Notes under the pieces: model-generated
Database searches by the model: none
The model's input: the letters and a program-made list of their open reading frames with translations, nothing else
What the model was told of the DNA's origin: nothing
Position numbers and translations under genes: made by a program
In this document: in pieces, positions 1 to 10,660 of the stretch
Layout: each line of letters opens with the position of its first letter
How positions within the stretch are numbered: the stretch's first letter is position 1
Source of the DNA: Gymnopilus junonius
Lineage: Eukaryota; Basidiomycota; Agaricomycetes; Agaricales; Galerinaceae
Length of the DNA: 16,487 nucleotides
NCBI GenBank assembly: GCA_015501075.1
Contig: JADNYJ010000665.1
Span: 1-16,487 of the forward strand
Reading direction: 5' to 3'

Positions 1-410
1 GGGAAAAGGTCATGTAGACCGCACAGAACTGGCTGGGTCGCCGCAGAACACCTAACTATATCTTGGAGCTCATACCCATATTTTTGGATGCTCTTTTTTT
101 GATGCTAATGGAGTAGTTTGTGGAGGATGAATCTGCTTCTGTATGTGCTTCCTGTGTTCTCTGCTTAGCCATCACAACCTACTCGACAACGAGCATACAT
201 ATGACATTATCACGCGTCAGGATTCCACTCCTCAATTATCCGCAACCATTCTTTTCCGTTCGCCATGCTTTGTGCTCTGTCATTTGTCTATTCATCCGCC
301 CTGTCTTGCCGAATACATCACCAGCTATATGCTATATAACTCTGGATATTTTGCATCTATTTCGAGTTCATGTTTTCCTCCCATACAACCGGATTTTTGC
401 CGCAAGGATT
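1..410. other. Left-edge spacer and xylanase upstream region
   Basis: No protein here resembles a known family; the open frames that start at 120 and 143 have no domain signature and run into the xylanase upstream region. An AT-rich box reading TATATAA lies at 333-339, about 136 bp before the xylanase start, and is a possible alternative core promoter. I see no tail of an upstream gene in bases 1-120. Confidence 0.5.
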
Positions 411-420
411 TGCATAAAAG
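411..420 (+). promoter_or_regulatory. Candidate TATA-like box of the xylanase gene
   Basis: The sequence GCATAAAAG lies about 64 bp upstream of the xylanase ATG at 475, a spacing that would leave a 5' leader of roughly 30 nt. A similar GCATAAAAC sits 68 bp upstream of the peroxygenase ATG. This is position and sequence only; the TATATAA at 333-339 is a competing candidate. Confidence 0.4.
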
Positions 421-474
421 AAACGAAAGGATGCCCCAATTCATTAAGTCGCTCAAGACTCCCATTCAAGCATC

Positions 475-1223
<749 letters not shown>

Positions 1224-1509
1224 CAATTCATAAGTGCGAGTAAACAGGATTAGCAGGACATGTAACGTAGATATTAATTCGGGTGCAATTGTCCTGCAGT
1301 CAATCCAAGTTCTATCTTTTTCCTTGGCTTTCAGTTCATCGTTCTGTTTCCTTTTGGTTTACGGTCGCGTCATTGCTCTAAACAATGTCTTGTCCTCCCT
1401 TACTCTGAACACTCCATCTCGTCAACACCTCGAACTATAAATCCCTGCTCTGGATACCCAAAATTCTTTCCTTAAATTCGGTGATCTCCTTGATGTCTTG
1501 TCGTCGGCT
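1224..1509. other. Spacer between convergent genes
   Basis: This is the 3' region of the xylanase, converging on the 3' end of the kinase relic on the minus strand. No coding signal and no clear AATAAA polyadenylation hexamer close to the stop codon were seen. Confidence 0.5.
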
Positions 1510-2442
1510 TTATAGCACTTGCTCTGCATTGGCTTCGTTTTGCAAAATTTTAGAATCGAGCGAGCGGAGTGCCTTCTCCAAGATATTCAGAACCCGTTCA
1601 TAAATGACGCAGTATTCAAAAGCACGATGATAATATGCGAGTCGGAGAATGCTGTACTACTCTGCGATGAACGGTTGGAGAGGAGCAAAGTACGGATGGA
1701 TACTCTTATTGTGAGTAAGTACGATTGTAGAGTCGTTGTTGAAGAGATGCCAGATGATACGCTTCAGGTTCCCATTGGCAATGGTATTGTTCGATTGGCT
1801 GTCTTGGTCTTGATTGCTTAAGTACAACTCATCGCGACGTCCTCCACCTGGACCGCTCTGTGTTAAACAAATGTGAAGAAGGACCCAGAAAAATGACTCA
1901 AGGTCGTGAACAGCGTCATGGCAGACTACGTGCTCGCCAATACAGGGCGAGAAAGAGAGAAGTTCCCCGCCCATATAAGGAGGTGTACCCTTATTGTGAA
2001 TCAGTTAGAATGAATCATTAGCAAGAACTTGAAAGAAAAGAAGAAACATACCGTTATAGAACCATGACTCAGGCGTGGAATCAAAACTAGTGTCTCGAAA
2101 AATCTAGTAGTGCTATTGGTCAATAATGTAGCACAAAAGATCTAGGTTATTTGGCATACTGCTTTTCTAGTGCAAGGTATCAGCAAACCTTGGTTGGACC
2201 TTAGGCAATTTACCATCTTTCTTGGATGGTACGTTGCCGTGCTCGAGTTGGTGAAGAATTACCGCTTTACCATATATCGCGGCAGAAGGAAGGGATTCAG
2301 TTACGCATAGGGCGTTACGAGAAATGTCAATGCTGACGATCCTACAATTAAGTTCATTACTGATGCTCAATGCGACTAGATAATTCGCTTTTAGTTCCGA
2401 CTGTGATACCGTCGACTGTGGAGCAAATACCACCCACGCCAT
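1510..2442 (-). pseudogene. Decayed FunK1-type fungal protein kinase
   Basis: The minus strand carries the C-terminal half of a FunK1 kinase, a serine/threonine kinase-like family expanded in mushroom-forming fungi. The clearest block is at about 1840-1988: GTPPYMGGELL (activation segment) and then HDLESFFWVLLHIC, the family hallmark. It follows a plausible 62-nt intron at 1990-2051 (GTATGT...AAG, with a CTAAC branch site). Upstream, near 2310-2340, SIDISRNAL resembles the HRDIS.N catalytic loop with His-Arg lost. The C-terminal tail (YSIL... to LEKAL) continues at 1512-1656 but is cut off by an in-frame TAG at 1657-1659, where the family usually has Trp before Tyr-Ser. Further stops lie between 2100 and 2167, around the place of the DFD-type motif. 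Sequence on the same strand to about 2890 may be more diverged N-terminal remnant; I could not align it. Confidence 0.7.
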
Positions 2443-4489
2443 CGTACCTCTACCAACGCATGATCCCCGCGTGTATGATATTTAAGGCTTTGACAGTCAG
2501 GTACCTTTACACTTGAAGCCGATGATCCATTTTGCAGCAGAGGGGTCCGTAAGACACTTGCACAGAGGCTCTCCACTAAGCTTGCATGAAGGGGTAGTAA
2601 TGACACGAGAAATATAGATTTCCATAGTTGAATAGAAACCAAGTGTTTCGAGCGGCAAAACAACAAAGCCAGCGATGAGTGAGGGTTCATGGGAGTCCCT
2701 TCCTTTAGCACCAGCTGAAATGTTGGCCCATGTGTGATCTATATATAACGCGAGTTCTTCAAATACGCCGTTTATTATCTTTGGATTAAGTGGGTAGAGA
2801 CTGTTGAAAAATTGGTCCCTCCGCAGGATAGACAAAAATCTCGCTTGAGATGCTCTCGAGCATCGAGTATCTCCAGCAATTTCTTTCTGCATAGCAATAC
2901 TCAGAGCGGCCTCTCACATCTTAATGAAGCTGAGAGATATGAGGTGAAACATAGTTCGATAGACTCGGACTTGCATTACTATAGTATATCCTATCATGTC
3001 TGAGTTGCTCAAAGTAAGCACATTATTCGTTTTATTTCGTAGGTAAAGTTCATTTGACACCAACCTGCAGCTTGGAGGAAATGGGAGGCCCTTTTGATCT
3101 CTAGATTGAATAATTGTCTGAAGAAGTGATAGAATGAAAGAATTGAAGGTGATGTGATTGATCATCGCAGTCAACAGTATTTACAATTTTTACGTAATGG
3201 CATGATGGAATCCTGACTCCAACATCTACGCCTCCGGTGAATTTCCTAATATCTGGGGAGAACGCAACCAAAATCATTGAGCCCAGGTCCCGAATTTATT
3301 CATCTTTTTTCTCGTCCAAGTGATTCTTCTCAGGAACTGTACCGTAGACGTCTTTGAAACGTCTTTCAGCGCAAGACATCAAGCAATTGTGTGCCGCTAT
3401 AATGACTGCATGTCCGACCAGTCCTGCCAATGGTTTACCAGTGAGGCAGTCCATCCAAATTCTGTTCTTCCAGGTATTAATCACCCCACCAAGAAGGAAT
3501 CGACTTTTTGGAAGAAATCTTCAGATCCAGATAGATTTTGTCCCTCGGATATCTCCCTGCATCCACATGTTTGCCTCCTTCCACCACGAAATATGTGTCA
3601 TTCTGGGTCATTCACCTTCTCTGATGGAGGGATCTCGACTCGTATTACCGTCGTACAAAGTCGAACCACATAGGCAAGGTTAGGTAATAGCTACGGGCAG
3701 CCATGTTCGTTCTTCGTCTTCTGCAAGCCCCGACATGGCCGAAATGGGTCTCAAGCATTCACCGCCTCGTCACTCCAAATTATTTTCAGGTCTCTGGAAC
3801 ACTCAGAATGGCTTTCCCTAAACCAGATTTCAGCCCTGCAGTGTCTAAAGTGTGTTGGGTAGAGATGCCTGCACGATGAAATGGTAAAGAACTACATGGC
3901 GGTGAAGGACCAGATGTCCAAAATTCGGGTGCTCGGGAAGATCTAGACAAGCCTTGGAAGGACAATACACCAGCTCACAGTGATAGGCCTGAGATCTTTC
4001 TCCTCTTAATTTTAGAGTATCTATTCATCTGGTATTAGGGCAGGTATGCTTTATTTTTATATGTGATCTAAATCACTTATTGTAGGGAAGGGATTCAGGC
4101 AGCCTGTCAGTGATTATCTCTTATCGGTCTTAGGAGAATTGTTTGCCATGCAAGGATTTGCTTAGTGCCTCTTGTCGAGTCACCGACATGACCTTCTCCA
4201 CGTTGACGTGATTTGCAAGGTTTTGCAGATTGGCTTTCTCAGGGTTTGTCTTCCCACAAGCATGGGCCTTGTGATTGGCAGAAAAGTCTGCGTGGGATCG
4301 CCTGCACTGTTCTCGTTATTTTGTGGATATTACGCCCAGAGAACCAGGTGCCAGCGGCCTGCGGATATAGAACTGGAAATAAGCTGATATTAATCAAAAT
4401 TACCCTATGGATGTGTACCGGAATACGCCCTACATCGAATTTTGAACACCTCATTGGCACTGGGGCATCACCTCGTGTATGGATTGAAT
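2443..4489. other. Long stretch without a recognisable gene
   Basis: About 2 kb with only short open frames. The part to about 2890 may hold diverged N-terminal sequence of the kinase relic. A 62-residue minus-strand frame at 3296-3484 (containing GKPLAGLVGHAVIIAAH) has a mildly hydrophobic middle and could be a C-terminal exon of something, with an acceptor-like CAG upstream of it lacking; I do not recognise it. Plus-strand frames over 3320-3683 overlap it and show no family features. From 3700 to 4490 I see nothing beyond AT-rich sequence and peroxygenase upstream DNA. Confidence 0.4.
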
Positions 4490-4498
4490 GCATAAAAC
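4490..4498 (+). promoter_or_regulatory. Candidate TATA-like box of the peroxygenase gene
   Basis: GCATAAAAC begins 68 bp upstream of the peroxygenase ATG at 4558. It matches the box in front of the xylanase in both sequence and spacing. No experimental support can be drawn from sequence alone. Confidence 0.35.
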
Positions 4499-4557
4499 GC
4501 CTCTGTTATTCCGAGACACTCCAGGGTTCCCATTCCAAACGGCCGACCCTCTTAGGT

Positions 4558-5935
4558 ATGCTGAGGACTGCTATATTTTCTACTCTCCAACTCTTGTGCC
4601 TCTGGAGCACTGCGAGTGCGTTTCCAGCCCACTTATCGCTCGCCGGACTCACCAGAGAGCAGCTGGATGACATTCTTCCAACTTTGGTATTTACGTCCCC
4701 GCCTAACCCCCCGGGGCCTCAAAATGATACGTCGGCCAAGCTAGTCAACGATGCTGCCCACCCTTGGAAGCCTCAGGCTCCAGGTGACATTCGTGGTCCT
4801 TGTCCTGGTTTGAATACTCTTGCATCTCATGGGGTACGTTGATCTGATTTTACTGTTCATTGAAACCTCCAACCAACTGATATTTTCCTGTCGGTGGATA
4901 GTGGCTCCCCCGGAACGGTATTGCCACTCCGGACCAGATTGTTACCGCTGTACAAGAGGGTACATTGAGTTGACTGACCCGTTTTCGGGGGCTGATAAAT
5001 GATAATAGGATTTAACATGGACAACAGCTTGGCCAGATTTATCGTCTACGCTGCCTTCCTCGTGGATGGAAATGTGGTTACCAATTTGCTGAGTATCGGA
5101 CAGAAGACATCGGCAACCGGACAAGCCCCACCTGCACCTGCTATCGTAGGAGGTCTCAATACACATGCTGTATTTGAGGGAGACACTAGTATGACCCGTG
5201 GTGAGTTGACTTTTTGACGCTGGTCACCGTAACGATTTATAAACCTGTTCTGCGTAGCCGATTTCTTCTTTGGAGACAACCATGACTTCAACGAAACGCT
5301 CTTTGATCAGGTACGAACTCCGAGAACATGTCTTCATGGTATGGTATTCATCAATACTCTCCTCCCCTATCAATCAGTTTGTCGAGTTCAGCAATAAATT
5401 CGGAGGTGGCAACTATAACTTAACAGTCGCTGGAGAGCTCAGGTTCCAGCGTATCTCCCAGTCTATCGCAACCAACCCCACTTTCTCGTTTGTCGCGCCG
5501 CGGTACTTCACTGCCTATGCAGAGTCCGTGTTCCCCATCAATTTCTTCGTTGACGGTCGACAAAACGATGGCCAGCTCGACATGGTCACCGCTCGAGGAT
5601 TCTTCCAAGACATGCGCATGCCTGATGGATTTTTCAGGGCGAACGGTCCCCAAAGCGTAGCCGGCATCGACGTGGTCGCTGGGGCCCACCCTCTTCCTCC
5701 AGGCAGTAATGTGAATGGCGTTAACACATTCACACCAGACCCGACGTCGGCTAATTTCAGCACGTTCTGTTTGCTCTATTCGAACTTCGTGACTCAGACA
5801 GTGGCAGGGCTGTATCCGAACCCTACCGGCGTCTTGCGCCAGGCTTTGAATATCAACTTAAACTTCCTCTTCGACTCCCTTAACGGGGTTTCGCCAGGGA
5901 CGTGCACTCAGGTATTTCCCTTCGGGCAGGATTGA
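4558..5935 (+). CDS. Long-type unspecific peroxygenase (heme-thiolate peroxidase, EC 1.11.2.1)
   Basis: Five exons (4558-4833, 4902-4959, 5009-5200, 5258-5310, 5378-5935) splice in frame to 378 residues. UPOs are secreted heme enzymes that use hydrogen peroxide to hydroxylate, epoxidise or dealkylate many aromatics and alkanes. Residues 1-21 form the signal peptide, ending at ASA-F. Cys82 in PCPGLN is the proximal heme thiolate ligand; EGD at 168-170 plus Ser172 match the magnesium/heme-propionate site. Arg235 and Glu242 sit seven apart in R-YFTAYA-E, the acid-base pair of long UPOs. Cys324 and Cys369 match the C-terminal disulfide. N-glycosylation sequons occur at 56, 187, 207 and 319. Recalled similarity to the Agrocybe aegerita enzyme runs over the full length, about 370 residues in both. 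The frame stays open upstream to 4213, but the signal peptide fixes the start at 4558. No breaks were seen. Confidence 0.96.
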
Positions 5936-7020
5936 TGACATAGATTGTATTCTAGGTATATTTGAAACGAATTCATGAGACCATTTTCCATGTCAATCCG
6001 GACTTGGAAGGAATTCGGTCCGGGAATGTAGCCGCGAACAAAAATAGTTGGTAGTATTTGACGTGTCTATTCTTGGAAGTAATCTCTATTTATGGATTTC
6101 TTCGTCTAATTCTCGGCAGCTGCCTGCTTAGCACTGAGTTGGCGGATTTATTGCAATCATTCTCTCATGATTAATGAACATGCAAATGGACTTTCAAATG
6201 GTGCTTTTTATTTTTGTTAGCTTAGAGGAGAAAAATGTTACAAAAATGATTTTTAAACTTCAAACTTCAAGGACTGGCATTGTGTCACGACCGGTGGGTC
6301 TACAGTACTGAATGCTCGAAAACATTTGCTCAAAACTTGATTTCCCATTTTTACTGTCCTCGATCATTTGAATAATATACCAGGATACGGGGACGTAGAC
6401 CTCTTTAGGAAGACCGTCTCCTCATGCCAAAAATACTATTTTCCCGCTCCAAGGAGCCATCAGGTGGCAGTAACATGTAGTGTCGCATGACAAGGGTTCT
6501 GGGCTGCTCCTATTGCCGAATAGATGTGTAAGACATATCAGTGTAATTCACTGTCACTCCATGAGCAAGTCAGATCTCTCGTTAAACTTCAGAGAGTAAA
6601 TCCCAAGTTGAAAAGAACAGTATTGGGAACAGACCACTACACCATATTTCATGTATCGAATTCAGATGGGAATCAGTACGCCTGCACATCACTACTACTT
6701 ATGTCGTTCGGAGGATACTTATCATAATAAAAAGAAATCAAAGTGGCATTGGCCCTGACAAGTGCTAGACACTTTGACATAAGCTTTTGGGCGCAAATAA
6801 AACGAAGTTCGGTATTATGGTCCCTTCTTGGAGGCATTTTCCCAAGTTACAGTGAAATTTAAATGTTACTTGGTCATATGCTCGAAAAATTGGACACTAA
6901 TTTCGAATTGGGATACACGAGGTAGAAGCGAGAGAACCAGACCCTCCAAATAGTAATAATCCAAGATAAATCATAATATAGTTTAAACAGGCACCGGAAA
7001 TTTCATCAGCAGTTCTTGGG
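5936..7020. other. AT-rich spacer downstream of the peroxygenase
   Basis: Roughly 1.1 kb with no family-like coding sequence on either strand. The longest plus-strand frame (6524-6727) has no start context or motif that I trust. A short tandem AAACTTC duplication lies near 6256-6270. I see no terminal repeats or target-site duplications that would prove a transposon. Confidence 0.5.
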
Positions 7021-7145
7021 GATGCTATGGCTTGCTATGGCTCGCTATGGAGCACTCTGTAGCGCCGTGCCTGTGCTTGATAAAGGGGTACCCTTGCTAC
7101 AGTGCTATGGGTTGCTATGGAGTGCTCCGTAACGTTACGTAGCGT
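7021..7145. repeat. GCTATGG repeat cluster with imperfect palindromes
   Basis: GCTATGG occurs five times: at 7024, 7034 and 7044 (10-bp period) and again at 7104 and 7114. Each sub-cluster is followed by related sequence, AGCACTCTGTAGCG and AGTGCTCCGTAACG, so the block looks like a diverged duplication of about 70-80 bp. The stretch 7043-7064 is an imperfect palindrome: CGCTA and GAG pair with CTC and TAGCG, with two G-T wobbles and a CA loop. GGGGTACCC lies between the two halves. Function is unknown; a small inverted-repeat element or a transcription-factor cluster are both possible. Confidence 0.6.
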
Positions 7146-7703
7146 GCAGATTTTCCTTTTTCGGGCCTTTTTGGACCCTTAAATCCCAGACTTTGCTGAT
7201 GTTGCTCTGAGCAACCCCACAATGCCGTGCCTTGCAGCTTGTTCCGATTCGGACATCGGCGGAATTGATGGAGTGATCCCGTGCACAGACAGATCCTTTT
7301 ATGACCTCCGCCATCCAGGACATTATTCCGACAATTGTAGCGATTCCGCCGCCTTACTCATCGCTGACGCAGTCAATGCCGTCGTCAACGGAAATGTTGC
7401 ATCTATTCCGACAGTTCCTAATCGTTTGAGAGCCTTAGGAAGCACCCGGCCTGCATTGACCTTCTTTGGACCTTCCGGCAAGTCGCAGAGCAACCCACAC
7501 CGAATCCTATTATTATCTTCGGCAAATAGGTTTTCTTTACGAGACTGACTGACAAGGTCGTCCGCAAGGTTCAAGCCAGCGAGCTACACGGAAGTTATAC
7601 CACCTGTCAACAACAAGGATCTCCCAATAAACTCTGGATTTCCCCAGGACCTTGAACCTACACTCTTTGCTACCAACTCGTCGTTCTTTCGTCTGGTTGA
7701 CAA
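7146..7703. other. Upstream region of the aminotransferase with an unassigned open stretch
   Basis: Between about 7222 and 7574 both strands are open for 80-108 codons and the base composition is richer in G+C than the flanks. The plus frame reads MPCLAACSDS... and ends at 7548; the minus frame starts at 7574 and ends at 7323. Neither resembles a family I know, and at most one can be real. From 7575 to 7703 is the presumed aminotransferase promoter and leader; no clear TATA box is visible there. Confidence 0.35.
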
Positions 7704-9249
7704 ATGTCTTCTTCAACGGCTAAAAAGCTCTTAGCGTGCGTAATTGAGTCCACTCTTCTCCTGTATACAGGCTAATACCTTTCATTAGCATTCCTGGTCC
7801 AATAGAATTGTCTCCTAATGTCCAGAATGCTCTAACTCTTTCAACGCTCTCTCATGTCTCCCCAGAGTTTGTCAAGATATTCCAGGAGTCTCTGCATATG
7901 ACTAGGTCAGCTTTAGTTCTTATTTAAAATGACCTCTTTGGCGCTAACACAGCTCCGCAACAGAGAAGTCGTGCAGACAGGCTCTTCATCAATTCCTTTC
8001 ATTCTCGCTGGTAGTGGCACGTTTGGATGGGATCAAGTTGGTGCCAATCTCGTCGAGACAGGTGACCGTGTGTTGGTATTAAGCACTGGCTATTTTGGAG
8101 ACGGCTTCAAAGACTGGTACGTCCCTGCTTAACTGTCTCCGTCTAAAATCTGATTTAGTCCCCCGTAAAATTTTAGTCTTCAGACTTACGGTGCTAAAGT
8201 AGACATCCTCAAATCTGCCTTGGGTGGTACAGTCCCAATAAGTGAGGTAGAAAAAGCACTGCGAAAAGCCACGGAGACCGGCACAGGCAGGCCATACAAG
8301 TTGGTCACCATTACTCATGTGGACACCTCTACTGGCGTACTCTCAGACGCACAAGCAATTGCAGCATGCGCTGCGCGCATTAGCCCCGGAACGCTGGTCG
8401 TTCTTGATGCAGTGTGCTCTCTTGCTTCTGAGGATATTCAAATGGATGCATGGGGTCTCGATGTCGTACTTTCTGCCAGCCAGAAAGGCCTTGGTGGTCC
8501 TCCTGGGTTGAGCATCCTTGTAGCCAGCCAACGAACAATCAACGTCCTCGAAGAAAGAATAAAACGAGGTATTAAGAGCGGCTCATATTATTCAAGTTGG
8601 GAAAAGTGAGTGTCAAACTTCCGGAATTGTTTTAATTGCATTTTTCAATATGGACGGCGTTCCGTTTTGGGGAAAACCTTTCGTAATGAAACGAGTCTTT
8701 TTCACTCCCATCAGTTCTAATTACCTTTCTCTTTCTTTTCTTTCTCACAGATGGCTCCCAATCATGCGAGCATACGACCAAAACAAACCAGCCTACTTCG
8801 GCACACCAGCTGTCAACCTCGTACGGGCATATCACGCCTCACTGCGCGAAATTACACAAGGCCCCATCTCACTCTCTACACGGCTTGCTATGCACACAGC
8901 TGCTAGTGATCTGGTCAAGCGCACTGCAGAGTCTCTTGGGATGACCCAGGTCGCCAGGGAGCCCAAAGGGCGTGCACACGGCATGACGGCGCTATATGTC
9001 CCCGACATCCCAGGTGTACCCCTTGCTGCGGCGGATGTGCTAGCTCAGGTTGGCAAGCGCAACATTGTTATGGCTGGTGGGCTGGTGGCAGAGATTAAGG
9101 ACCGGTATATCAGGATTGGTCATATGGGATGGAGCGTTGTGGGCGAAGAGGGAAGAGATATCCGCACAATTTTGAAGGTTTTAGAAGAGTCTGTGAAGGA
9201 CGCGATTGCGATCAAAAAGAGCGCATTAAATATTTCAGCACGTCTTTAA
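7704..9249 (+). CDS. AGX1: Alanine:glyoxylate aminotransferase, probably peroxisomal (EC 2.6.1.44)
   Basis: Exons 7704-7735, 7789-7905, 7964-8116, 8177-8605 and 8751-9249 splice in frame to 409 residues. The enzyme is a class V PLP-dependent aminotransferase that moves the amino group of alanine to glyoxylate, giving glycine and pyruvate. It matches the yeast Agx1 family from end to end: IPGPIELSP at 12-20, AGSGTFGWDQ at 65-74, THVDTSTGVLSD at 147-158, LDAVCS with Asp178 for the PLP ring nitrogen, SASQKGLGGPPG with Lys204 as the Schiff-base lysine, and RIGHMG at 365-370. The last three residues, ARL, fit the PTS1 peroxisome signal. The second-intron acceptor was chosen at 7963 rather than the AG at 7952, because only 7963 keeps frame from exon 2. 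Intron 4 is unusually long at 145 nt, with a pyrimidine-rich 3' end. The gene is intact. The symbol is by homology to yeast. Confidence 0.95.
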
Positions 9250-9500
9250 AGGGGTAAGCCGAGAATCAGAGCTAAATGTATCTTTTTTGTGATGCTCTGG
9301 TCGACAATTGTACTGTATCTTGCGCGACAAATTGGTAGCAGAATAATGAAGACATATGAGAATTCCTAACATGAAAGGTATTGCACCAGTTGAGTAAACC
9401 ATTGACCAGAGACATCTTGCATCTCACTGCCTATTTAAAAGAATAATATAAATTGACCACTTCATGATTGTAAAGGCTATATAACTACTCCATTTTAGAT
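9250..9500. other. Spacer between aminotransferase and the triplicated region
   Basis: AT-rich sequence of about 250 bp between the aminotransferase stop and the left end of the segmental repeat near 9500. No coding signal is visible on either strand. Confidence 0.5.
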
Positions 9501-9570
9501 GAGCTTTTGAAAAAGATAGGTCTAGATCTAAGTAAATGCAGGAGCTAGATCTTTGGAGAGAAATTTCATT
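9501..9570. repeat. 3' flank of X copy 1, left edge of duplicated unit 1
   Basis: This stretch (GAGCTTTTGAAAAAGATAGG... to GAGAGAAATTT) aligns with 11340-11402 downstream of X copy 2 (GAGGTTTTAAAAAGATAGAT...). The similarity shows that the duplicated block extends past the 3' end of gene X and marks an approximate junction. Confidence 0.6.
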
Positions 9571-9623
9571 GGTTACTGTGAGTGTAATTTGAGCTACAAC
9601 CTTTTATTCAACTTGTTTTATTA

Positions 9624-10660
9624 CTATGTTTGATTCATCGTCAAGCTCACGCCACTGATCCTGGTTATCTTTTGTATATTCGAGCAAAGTTTTTTGGCAA
9701 GTCCAGGTGTCAGCTGTAGTATACCATCGGAGGTGCAAACGCGATAAGATGGCATAGGTTGATAGGTTTCGGCCTTGATCTTCGCAGGGGAAATTTAATT
9801 AATCGCCATGGACTGTAGAAGAAAAGACAAAGCACCTTTCCATCTTCGACAAGGACTGTCCGATGATATCGTCTGGGCTTCCAACATGGCCAAGATCGGA
9901 GGTCTTTCTTTGGTCTACGAAGCACTCTTGTCAGTAAGCTAATTACAATAACAGTCCAGCCAGTTTTGTCGTATGGTAAGCGCTCACCATAAATATGCAT
10001 CCAACCTGCTTGAAAATTTCTTGCACCACTTTCCCAAAATTCATCCAGACCTTCCTTTAACACATGCTTGACAGTATCATGCAATACTTCCACAAAGTTT
10101 GCTGTAGGATTGAACAGGCAGTGAGGAGAAACTCGATTAGCTAGTAAGTTAGGAAATAAAAATGACAATGCGTACGATTAGGAACGAAGTCCTCCAGCGT
10201 CAGTTCGTCGCCGGGCGTGTCCTTTTCTTCAGGATTCTCGGTTATATAGCTCTGCGCGGGTAAACATCCAATCACCACAGGAGAATCCACGTCGGGAGGT
10301 GGCACGTCAAGAAATGAGAATGCAAAAACAGCCTGTTCATGCGATGTCGGTGTGACAATAAACCTGACATGGTAGAAGAGGTCAGATCGTTCAGGGACTG
10401 CATATACAATGTTCACTGGCGTCGTTGTCGTATATGTCCTCGAGTTTGGCCCTTATGGGTGTTGTTTGAGAGGTAGAAAGGGTATTTAATAGATGAAATG
10501 GGAAAGTAATATGATATCTTCGAAATGGGGAATATTTGGTTCGTGTTAGGACGGGTCTGCCGGAATAGGACCGCGTTAAACCTCTCAGGACAATACTAGG
10601 TATCGAGCTTGGCGTTCGTCTGAGAATGAGAGACTGCATGGAGGCAAAAGACAGAGTCAT
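9624..10660 (-). pseudogene. Gene X copy 1, frameshifted paralog of 11424-12487
   Basis: Exons by comparison with copy 2 are 10176-10660, 9988-10101, 9836-9914 and 9624-9779, with all three introns at the same places. Two single-base changes break the frame. Near 10449-10452 exon 1 has GGGCC where copy 2 has GGCC (+1), about 10 codons before the conserved NIVY...RSDLFYH block. In exon 3, near 9871, GGACAGTCC replaces GGTTCTGTCC (-1), so exon 3 is 79 nt against 80. The two shifts are of opposite sign but too far apart to spare the core, and the first exposes a stop soon after. The C-terminus also differs: it ends ...TMNQT rather than in the charged tail of copy 2. Splice sites remain intact, which suggests recent decay or, less likely, assembly errors. 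Confidence 0.8.

Noticed and set aside
4213..4557. In-frame extension upstream of the peroxygenase start
   Set aside because: The frame is open back to 4213, but the signal peptide begins at the Met at 4558 and the upstream residues have no counterpart in the family.
5420..5763. Minus-strand frames over the peroxygenase last exon
   Set aside because: They are antisense reflections of conserved peroxygenase codons.
6240..7000. Possible LTR or solo transposon end
   Set aside because: No paired terminal repeats, target-site duplication or polymerase fragments could be seen.
7929..7963. Aminotransferase exon 3 starting at the ATG at 7929 or the AG at 7952
   Set aside because: Using the AG at 7952 breaks frame with exon 2; the CAG ending at 7963 rebuilds the expected HMTREVV junction.
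8650..8750. Internal aminotransferase start inside the 145-nt intron
   Set aside because: The ATG at 8650 is in frame with exon 5, but the sequence has GTGAGT and a strong pyrimidine tract before CACAG, and the spliced form restores the conserved KWLPIM junction.
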